From Actinocatenispora rupis (GTDB lineage: Bacteria; Actinomycetota; Actinomycetes; Mycobacteriales; Micromonosporaceae): DNA of 64,000 nt. Position numbers and translations under genes: made by a program. Positions within the stretch are counted from its first letter, which is position 1, and each line of letters opens with the position of its first letter. This document shows, piece by piece, positions 58,545 through 64,000 of the stretch. The notes beneath the pieces were generated by a model, which made no database searches, was not told the DNA's origin, and was given only the letters and a program-made list of their open reading frames with translations. The stretch spans positions 152,123 to 216,122 of the forward strand of contig NZ_BOMB01000015.1 in assembly GCF_016861975.1 (NCBI RefSeq). Direction: 5' to 3'.

Positions 58545-59494
58545 CGCAGCTCCCGCCCGGTCAGGTCGAGAAACACGTCCTCCAGGCTGCGCCGCACGAC
58601 CTTCAACTCCTCCGCCAGTACGCCGCGCTCGGCGCACCACGCCGTCACGGTGGACACCTCGCGCGGCCCGATCGGCCCGCGGATCACGTACCGGCCGGGG
58701 TCGGGTTCCTCGGCGGTGCAGCCGGGCAGCCGGGTGAGCAGGTCGGCGAGCGGCAGGCCGGGCGACGCGCGGAAGCCGAGGCGCTGCTCGTCGGTGGCGT
58801 CGGCGGTCAGCTCGGCCGGCGTACCGGTGGCGACGACGCGGCCGTGGTCGAGGATCACCACGTCGTCGGCGAGCGACTCGGCCTCGTCCATCAGGTGCGT
58901 CGTCAGCAGCACGCTCACCCCGTCGGTACGGAGCGCGCGCACCAGGTCCCACACCAGCCGCCGCGCCTGCGGGTCGAGTCCGGCGGTCGGCTCGTCCAGG
59001 AACACCAGCTCGGGCCGGCCGACCACGGCGCAGGCCAGCGACAGCCGCTGCTGCTGCCCACCCGACAGCCTCTTGTACGGGGTGCGCAGCGCGTCGGTGA
59101 GCCCGAGTACGCCGAGCAGCCAGTCGACGTCGAGCGGCTGCCGGGCGCAGGACGCGACCAGCCGGAGCATCTCGCCCGCGCGTACGCCCGGGTAGGCGCC
59201 GCCGCCCTGCGGCATCACGCCGATCCGGGGGCGCAGCTCACGCGCGTCGGGACGGTGCCCGAGCACCCGTACGTCACCGGCGTCGGGACGCTGGAAGCCC
59301 TCGCAGATCTCGATGGTGGTGGTCTTCCCGGCGCCGTTGGGGCCGAGGACGGCGAGGACCGTGCCGCGCCGCTGCGCCAGGTCGAGCCCGTCGACCGCGG
59401 TGACCGCGCCGAACCGCTTGACCAGGCCGTGTACCGCGAGGACCTGGTCCGGGTCCGCCGCGGACCGGTTGCTGGTCGTCGCGTCGAGGCTCAC
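58541..59494 (-). CDS. ABC transporter ATP-binding protein
   Basis: A 317-residue ATPase. Walker A GPNGAGKTTTIE (~residues 51-62), the Q-loop GVMPQGGGAYPG, signature LSGGQQQRLSLA (~144), Walker B LVFLDEPTAGLDPQ (~166) and switch TTHLMDEAE (~199) are all intact. The ~90-residue C-terminal extension (GPIGPREVSTVTAWC, RRSLEDVFLDLTGREL) is typical of DrrA/CcmA-like drug-exporter ATPases. GTG 59494 lies 8 bases after TACCCT, a possible leaderless start. It powers the permease encoded downstream. Confidence 0.93.
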   Translation of the reverse strand: MSLDATTSNRSAADPDQVLAVHGLVKRFGAVTAVDGLDLAQRRGTVLAVLGPNGAGKTTTIEICEGFQRPDAGDVRVLGHRPDARELRPRIGVMPQGGGAYPGVRAGEMLRLVASCARQPLDVDWLLGVLGLTDALRTPYKRLSGGQQQRLSLACAVVGRPELVFLDEPTAGLDPQARRLVWDLVRALRTDGVSVLLTTHLMDEAESLADDVVILDHGRVVATGTPAELTADATDEQRLGFRASPGLPLADLLTRLPGCTAEEPDPGRYVIRGPIGPREVSTVTAWCAERGVLAEELKVVRRSLEDVFLDLTGRELR

Positions 59495-59855
59495 GGAACG
59501 ACAGGGTATTCCCGGCGTCGGGTGCGTCCGGCCGCGGGACCCCGGCCCGATCCGCCCATCACGGCGGTGTCGATGCAGTGCGGGCAGCGCCGTGGGCGTT
59601 ACGCAACATAAGCCGGAAAAATCGCGGATCAGCTTGACAGTGTCGTCATCCTCAGTAACTCTATAGCTACAGAACGTGAAGACGTTCTGAGCTGCTGGTT
59701 CCAGACACGGTGCGGGGGAACCCAACCGGGGGGAGCGCGGGGCGGCACCGGCACGTGGATGGGTTGGGGGTACCCGGCACGTGCGCCGCCCCGCGCACAG
59801 CAAACCCTAGTTGATCATGGACGGCGATTCCATCCCGCCGGCTCCGTCCCGTACG
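59495..59855. other. Intergenic region with AT island and strong structure
   Basis: 361 bases between the RDD gene end and the ABC operon start, containing a plus-strand TTGACA (59634-59639), an unusually A+T-rich island (59600-59690) and several inverted repeats described in the entry for 59634-59803. No protein gene is convincing on either strand; the ABC ATPase frame stays open upstream but lacks start codons with support. Confidence 0.55.
59634..59803 (+). ncRNA. Candidate structured RNA or cis-element
   Basis: After TTGACA (59634) with AACTCT at 17-base spacing, three nested inverted repeats follow: CAGAACGT-GAAG-ACGTTCTG (59670-59689, 8 bp, tetraloop-size), GGTTCC (59697) with GGAACC (59717), and GCGCGGGGCGGC (59735-59746) with GCCGCCCCGCGC (59785-59796), the last enclosing CACGTG/CACGTG. 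The order resembles a short transcribed leader or small RNA ending in a GC hairpin. It could instead be the terminator of the leftward RDD gene plus an operator of the ABC operon. Strand and expression are unproven. Confidence 0.35.
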
Positions 59856-60743
59856 TCAGCGCAACGGCCCCGACCCGTACGCCGGCTCCGGTGCACCCGG
59901 GCGCACGGTCGGCACGGTCGCGGGCAGCAGCGGGTCCGGCGGATCGGCCCAGATCCCGTCGACCGTCGCCCGCCGCACCGCCATCCGGTACGAGGCGCGC
60001 CGGTGCCGCTCCGCCACCACCGCCGCCAGGTACGCCCAGCCCGGGATGCCCGGCGGTACCGGGGGAGTGGTCTGCCGGGCGACCCGCGCGGCCAGCTCCG
60101 TGCCGAGCCGGGTACGCGCGGGCTCGATGATCTCGCGGTTGCGCGCCAGATAATGCCGTACCCGCAGGGCCAGGTCGTCGTCGAGGCCGGTCAGGTCGAG
60201 TGTCGCGGCCCAGTCCGCCAGGTACGGCGGCATTGCGGGCACCCAGCCCCACGCCGCCGGGTTGCGCTCGTGGATCACCACCGTGCCGGCGGCGAGGTCG
60301 CCCAGGCGGCGGCCGGCCGGCTGCCCGATCATCACGCCGAGGCACACCAGCCAGCTCAGCGGCGGGACGAGTACGCCGGGCCACTCGACGGCGAGGCCGA
60401 CCAGGGCGCGGGTGAGCGCCTGCCGGAAGCCGATCGGGCCGCCGTCGACGCGGACCACCCGCAGACCCATCGCCAGCTTGCCGAGCGACCGACCACCGGT
60501 CAGCGTCTCCAACGCCACCGGGTACGCGACGAACACGAGGACCAGGACGAGTACGGACACGCCGGCGGTGACGCCCTGCGAACGGTTCACGGTGAGCAGG
60601 AGCCCGATGACCGCCAGCAGCCAGCCGAACACCAGCTGCGCCGTCACGTCCAGCAGGAACGCCAGCATGCGCGACCCGACCCGGGCGAGGCGTACCTCGA
60701 CCTCGACGGCCTCGCCGCTGATCACCGCCCCGTCCCCGCGCAT
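59856..60743 (-). CDS. RDD-family membrane protein
   Basis: A 295-residue protein. The RDD domain spans ~residues 15-165: VRLARVGSRMLAFLLDVTAQ with the R...D signature, two or three hydrophobic helices, LTGGRSLGKLAMGLRVVRVDG (split at ~85-100) and GRRLGDLAAGTVVIHER. The cytoplasmic C-terminal ~130 residues are charged (LALRVRHYLARNREII, AERHRRASYRMAVRR) and end in a Pro-rich tail. Function of RDD proteins is ill-defined (transport or ion exchange). ATG 60743 follows AGGATGGG. It is divergent from the SpoIIM-like gene, a pairing common in actinobacteria. Confidence 0.88.
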   Translation of the reverse strand: MRGDGAVISGEAVEVEVRLARVGSRMLAFLLDVTAQLVFGWLLAVIGLLLTVNRSQGVTAGVSVLVLVLVFVAYPVALETLTGGRSLGKLAMGLRVVRVDGGPIGFRQALTRALVGLAVEWPGVLVPPLSWLVCLGVMIGQPAGRRLGDLAAGTVVIHERNPAAWGWVPAMPPYLADWAATLDLTGLDDDLALRVRHYLARNREIIEPARTRLGTELAARVARQTTPPVPPGIPGWAYLAAVVAERHRRASYRMAVRRATVDGIWADPPDPLLPATVPTVRPGAPEPAYGSGPLR

Positions 60744-60798
60744 CCGCCCATCCTGCGGCATGGCCGCCATGGTGCGCCAGGACGGTATGTTGCCCGGC

Positions 60799-61803
60799 GT
60801 GGACCTGGACGCGTTCGTCAGCGAGCACCGCGCCGAGTGGCGGCGGCTCGGGCAGCTCGCCCGCCGGCACCGGCCGGCCGCCGACGAGGTCGACGAGCTC
60901 GTCCTGCTGTACCAGCGGGCCGCCACGCACCTGTCGCTCGTCCGCAGCCGCGCGCCCGACCCGGCGCTGGTGTCGTACCTGTCGCGGCTGGTGCTGCGGG
61001 CCCGCGCGACCATCACCGGCGGCCGGTCCTGGCATCCGCGCGAGCTGGCCCGGTTCTGCACGGACACGTTCCCGGCGGCGGTGTACCGGAGCTGGCCGTG
61101 GTGGGTGTCCGTTGCGGTGCTGTTCACCGCGGTGTCCGGCGGGCTCACCGGCTACTTCGCGGCGCACCCCGAGGTGCTCGACAGGCTGATCGGCTCCGGC
61201 ACCGCCCGCCAGCTCGCCGACCACGACTTCGCCGCGTACTACTCGGACCAGCCCGCGCAGGACTTCGCGTTCCAGGTGTGGACGAACAACGCGCTGGTGG
61301 CGGGGATGTGCCTGGCGTCCGGGATCCTGCTGTTCCCGGTACTGGTGGTGCTCGCCGGCAACGCGCTGACGATCGGCATCGACGGCGGCGCGCTGATCGG
61401 GCAGGGCCGGGCCGCCGAGTTCTTCGGGCTGATCGCGCCGCACGGGATGCTGGAGCTGACCGCGGTGTTCGTCGCCGCCGGTACGGGACTGCGGATCGGC
61501 TGGTCGTGGGTCGCGCCGGGGCCGTACCTGACGCGCGGGCAGGCGCTCGCGGGCGCCGCGCGTTCCGGGGTGGCGGTCGCGCTCGGCCTCGTCGGCGTCC
61601 TCGCGGTCAGCGGCGTCATCGAGGCGTTCGTGACGCCGTCGCGGCTGCCGACGGCCGCCCGGCTCGGGATCGGCCTCGCCGCCCTCGCCGCCTTCCTCCT
61701 GTACGTGGTGGTCCTCGGCTCGCGCGCTGCCGCCCGGGGTGACGTCGGCGACGTGGACGAGGATCTGCGGGAGGCGGCGGCCCCGGTCGACGCCGCCCGC
61801 TGA
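60799..61803 (+). CDS. SpoIIM-like (DUF95) membrane protein
   Basis: A 334-residue protein. The soluble N-terminus (VDLDAFVSEHRAEWRRLGQL and VDELVLLYQRAATHLSLVRS) is followed by about five hydrophobic helices from residue ~95. PAQDFAFQVWTNNALVAGMC and APHGMLELTAVFVAAGTGL are the SpoIIM/DUF95 core motifs (H-G-x-x-E). In Bacillus SpoIIM serves peptidoglycan hydrolysis in engulfment; in actinomycetes it is widespread and undefined. GTG 60799 lies exactly 7 bases after TATGTT (60786-60791), a leaderless pattern. It converges with the two-component genes. Confidence 0.88.
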   Translation: MDLDAFVSEHRAEWRRLGQLARRHRPAADEVDELVLLYQRAATHLSLVRSRAPDPALVSYLSRLVLRARATITGGRSWHPRELARFCTDTFPAAVYRSWPWWVSVAVLFTAVSGGLTGYFAAHPEVLDRLIGSGTARQLADHDFAAYYSDQPAQDFAFQVWTNNALVAGMCLASGILLFPVLVVLAGNALTIGIDGGALIGQGRAAEFFGLIAPHGMLELTAVFVAAGTGLRIGWSWVAPGPYLTRGQALAGAARSGVAVALGLVGVLAVSGVIEAFVTPSRLPTAARLGIGLAALAAFLLYVVVLGSRAAARGDVGDVDEDLREAAAPVDAAR

Positions 61804-61815
61804 CGTACCGGCGGG

Positions 61816-62460
61816 TCAGGTTTCGAGGTAGCGGAGTACGGCGAGGATGCGGCGGCTGTGCGTCGCCGTACGCGGCAGGGCCAGCTTGTCGAACAGCGCG
61901 TTCACGTGCTTCTCCACCGCGCTCTGCGACACGTGCAGCTGCGCGGCGATGGACGCGTTGGTGTGGCCCTGCGCCATCAGGTCGAGGACGTCGCGCTCGC
62001 GCGGGGTGAGCCGGGCCAGCGGGTCGGTGTGCGTGGTGCGGGCCAGCAGCTGCCGCACCACCTCCGGGTCGAACGCGGTGCCGCCGGCCGCCACCCGGTC
62101 CAGCGCGTCGAGGAACTCGCCGACCTGCACCACCCGGTCCTTCAGCAGGTACCCGATGCCGGCGGGGTCGCCGGTGAGCAGTTCGGTGGTGTACCGCTTC
62201 TCGACGTACTGGGAGAGGACCAGGACGGCGGTGTCGGGCCAGCGTTCGCGGATGGTGAGCGCGGCGCGCAGCCCCTCGTCGGTGTGCGACGGCGGCATCC
62301 GGACGTCCACGACCGCCACGTCCGGCCGGTACGTGGCGACGGCGGTGAGCAGCGCGTCCCCGTCACCGACCGCCGCCGGTACCTCGTGGCCCTCCTCGGC
62401 GAGCAGCCGGACCAGGCCCTCCCGCAGCAGGGTCGAGTCCTCGGCGAGTACCACGCGCAT
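61816..62460 (-). CDS. NarL/LuxR-family response regulator
   Basis: A 214-residue regulator. The receiver domain has the acidic pair in VVLAEDSTLLREGL (~residues 3-16), the phospho-acceptor Asp in VAVVDVRMPPSHTDEG (~48-63), and Lys in YLLKDRV (~107). The LuxR-type HTH reads LTPRERDVLDLMAQGHTNAS and IAAQLHVSQSAVEKHVNALF (~150-190). ATG 62460 lies inside the histidine kinase gene, giving a 98-base overlap, so expression is strictly tied to the kinase. The target genes are unknown. Confidence 0.94.
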   Translation of the reverse strand: MRVVLAEDSTLLREGLVRLLAEEGHEVPAAVGDGDALLTAVATYRPDVAVVDVRMPPSHTDEGLRAALTIRERWPDTAVLVLSQYVEKRYTTELLTGDPAGIGYLLKDRVVQVGEFLDALDRVAAGGTAFDPEVVRQLLARTTHTDPLARLTPRERDVLDLMAQGHTNASIAAQLHVSQSAVEKHVNALFDKLALPRTATHSRRILAVLRYLET

Positions 62461-63622
62461 GATCTCTGGGCCTCTCGCGTTCGCTGTACGGCAGGTCGGC
62501 GGTGACGGTGGTCGGGCCGCCCGGCGGGCTGTCCACCCGTAGCGTGCCGTCGAGTGCGGCGACGCGGCGGGACAGCCCGGACAGCCCGGCACCGTACGGG
62601 TCGGCCCCGCCCCGCCCGTCGTCCCGTACCACCACGGTGATCCGGTCCGCGCACTGTCCGATGTGGACGGTGACGAGGTCGGCGCCGGCGTGCTTCGCCG
62701 CGTTCGTGACCGCCTCGCAGACCACGAAGTACGCGACGGTCTCGGTGGCGGGGGTCGGGCGCGCGCCGAGCCGGTAGTCGACGGTGACGGGGACGCCGGC
62801 GCGCTCGGCCACGTTCTCCAGCGCGGCGGACAGCCCGGCGTCGTCCAGCGCCGTCGGGTACACCCGCCAGGCGACCTCGCGCAGGTCGACCAGGGCCAGC
62901 TGCGACTCCTCGTGCGCGGTACGCAGCAGTTCGGCGGCGCGGTCCGGGTCGTGGGCGCGGCGGGCCCGGCCCAGCAGCATGCCGAGCGCGACGAGCCGCT
63001 GCTGTACGCCGTCGTGCAGGTCGCGTTCGATCCGGCGGCGCTCGTCGTCGACGGCCGCGACGATCTCCGCCCGGCTGGTCGACAGTTCGGCGATCCGGTG
63101 GCGCAGCGCGGCGCGACCGCCGTCCGGGGTCACCGCCCACCGCGCCAGCCGCCGTTCCAGCGCGGCGACGCCGATGACCCCCTGCACCGCCAGGAACGCC
63201 AGCACCAGCCCGGCGACCACCGCGTACGCGACGACGAAGCCGGTCGGTGGGATGTCGTCGATCGGGTCGCCGGTCAGCCAGCCCGTACCGAGCAGCACAC
63301 TGGCGCCGGTGCCGTACCCGATGAGGCCGAGGATCGCGGCGCCCAGCACACCCAGCGGACCCCGCGCCGCCAGGTACGCCACGGCGCGCGCACCCGTCGG
63401 CGCCGGCCCGCGCGTCGTACCGAGCCAGCGGGCCGCGCGGCGCAGTTCCAGCCGCGCCAGCCGTCCCGCGCCGGCGCCGGCGAGCGACCGCGCCCGGCCC
63501 GCCGACGCGACCACCACGACCCCCGCCACCAGCAGGTACGCCAGGTCGACGGGTGCGGTCAGCGCCCCGAGCAGCACCCCGTACGCGAGCCGGGCCGCCG
63601 CGGCGAGCGGCCGCCGGGTCAC
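62363..63622 (-). CDS. HisKA_3-type sensor histidine kinase
   Basis: A 419-residue kinase. The N-terminal sensor has about four hydrophobic helices (residues ~10-40 and ~80-150) and no large outside domain, so it probably senses membrane state. The dimerisation helix DERRRIERDLHDGVQQRL (~193-210) carries the phospho-His. ATPase motifs are EAVTNAAKHAGAD (N box, ~300) and RDDGRGGADPYGAGLSGL (G boxes, ~328). The last ~40 residues (RERPRDHARGTRRG...) lie within the response regulator gene and look unstructured. GTG 63622 overlaps the upstream stop (GTGA). Confidence 0.92.
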   Translation of the reverse strand: MTRRPLAAAARLAYGVLLGALTAPVDLAYLLVAGVVVVASAGRARSLAGAGAGRLARLELRRAARWLGTTRGPAPTGARAVAYLAARGPLGVLGAAILGLIGYGTGASVLLGTGWLTGDPIDDIPPTGFVVAYAVVAGLVLAFLAVQGVIGVAALERRLARWAVTPDGGRAALRHRIAELSTSRAEIVAAVDDERRRIERDLHDGVQQRLVALGMLLGRARRAHDPDRAAELLRTAHEESQLALVDLREVAWRVYPTALDDAGLSAALENVAERAGVPVTVDYRLGARPTPATETVAYFVVCEAVTNAAKHAGADLVTVHIGQCADRITVVVRDDGRGGADPYGAGLSGLSRRVAALDGTLRVDSPPGGPTTVTADLPYSERERPRDHARGTRRGLDPAAGGPGPAARRGGPRGTGGGR

Positions 63623-64000
63623 CGGTCCGGGTTCGGCTCGTGCCGCCGCGGCGTGCCGTAGACGGTCCCCGAGTACCGCTGGCCGCCGGGCTCGGGCGCC
63701 CGGTGCGACGGGTACGGTGCGGCCTCCGGTTGCGGCGCCCCGCCGTACACGGCACCGCCGGCCGCGGGACGCTGGCGCGTAACGTCCTCGTACCCGTCGG
63801 GCGCGCGGTACTGGCGCGTCGCGTCGTCGTACCCGGTGGGTGGGCGGTGCTGGCGGGTTGCGTCGTCGTAGCCGTGGCGCTCCGGGACCATCGTCGACCG
63901 GTACGGCTCCGCGTCCGCCCCGTACGACGTGTCGTCGGCGGCCTCGGCGCGCTCCCGCTCGCGGCGGCGTCGTACGAGTCGGGACGCGATGAAGTAGGCG
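63619..64000 (-). CDS. Membrane-associated protein, C-terminal part, with GYDDATRQ repeats
   Basis: An open frame entering from the right edge (at least 126 residues). It begins AYFIASRLVRRRRERERAEA, the end of a membrane helix with a basic anchor, followed by an acidic linker and three tandem 12-13-residue repeats: GYDDATRQHRPPT, GYDDATRQYRAPD and GYEDVTRQRPAAG. A Pro/Gly-rich end (GGQRYSGTVYGTPRRHEPNP) follows. The stop overlaps the kinase start as GTGA, so it is the first known gene of a three-gene signalling operon. The repeated Thr-Arg units could be phospho-acceptor or protein-binding sites (inference). Confidence 0.7.
   Translation of the reverse strand, partial: AYFIASRLVRRRRERERAEAADDTSYGADAEPYRSTMVPERHGYDDATRQHRPPTGYDDATRQYRAPDGYEDVTRQRPAAGGAVYGGAPQPEAAPYPSHRAPEPGGQRYSGTVYGTPRRHEPNPDR

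Noticed and set aside
59495..59803. Upstream in-frame extension of the ABC ATPase
   Set aside because: The frame is open but has no supported start, lies in a structured A+T-rich region, and homologues begin near the chosen GTG.
59697..59803. Possible c-di-AMP (ydaO) riboswitch because of GGGGGAACCC
   Set aside because: The required GGGGTGAATC and GGGTAGG-type elements are absent, and no downstream gene on that strand fits.
59711..59815. Possible leaderless small peptide starting VRGNPTGGSAG
   Set aside because: It overlaps the strong GC hairpin, has no ribosome site or convincing promoter spacing, and no recognisable leader or core pattern.

Overview
The window is about 73% G+C, uses GTG starts freely, ends codons in G or C, and carries a whiB-type regulator, coenzyme F420 genes (fbiA/fbiB) and a SpoIIM-like protein. 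These point to a filamentous actinomycete, and I would guess Micromonosporaceae. Genus is inference: there is no rRNA here. I recognise no tRNA, rRNA, CRISPR array, prophage or complete insertion sequence.

Left part (1-10.3 kb): an MFS exporter fragment coupled to a flavin reductase behind a MerR-type promoter, a methionine aminopeptidase, an aldo/keto reductase, a secreted beta-propeller, an esterase, an SDR, a two-helix plus beta-barrel membrane protein resembling CBASS Cap15 effectors, and a GH5 lipoprotein.

Polysaccharide island (10.6-27.6 kb): thirteen same-strand genes, nearly all overlapping by 1-11 bases. It starts with a sugar dehydrogenase, aminotransferase and acetyltransferase of the kind that make a diacetamido uronic acid. 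Then come an initiating phosphoglycosyl transferase, a MurJ/Wzx-like flippase, a Wzy-like polymerase, a Wzz-like protein whose kinase-like domain has lost its P-loop lysine, and a tandem deacetylase with one dead domain. It ends with an FAD oxidoreductase, an ATP-grasp ligase, a second deacetylase, a glycosyltransferase and a PAP2 phosphatase. The ATP-grasp/FAD/deacetylase set suggests a decorated exopolysaccharide. I consider this the best candidate for an undescribed pathway.

Middle (27.7-37.3 kb): small enzymes, a P450 behind phased GTGTC repeats, a frameshifted Cys/His protein, an acetoacetyl-CoA synthetase, a repeat-rich AT-richer region, a TetR/oxidoreductase pair with operators, a SUFU-domain protein and a TIGR03089 protein.

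Mannose/F420/WhiB core (37.6-51.8 kb): glycosyltransferase, manC, NUDIX, fbiB, fbiA, a Q/G/Y-rich membrane protein, whiB, a zincin-like protein, a DUF3499 protein, a GNAT protein, manB, Trm112-like, SIS, a cation diffusion facilitator and manA. From memory this order largely matches the M. tuberculosis Rv3255c-Rv3264c region.

Right part (51.8-64 kb): an AraC/VOC pair, a TetR/SnoaL pair with twin operators, an O-methyltransferase, a three-gene type VII secretion-like cassette, an ABC exporter, a structured intergenic region, an RDD protein, a SpoIIM-like protein and a two-component system. Window-wide signals are strong GTAC enrichment, a recurring TCCACWGTGGA palindrome sitting in-frame in genes, and leaderless promoters (TANNNT about 7 bases before the start codon).
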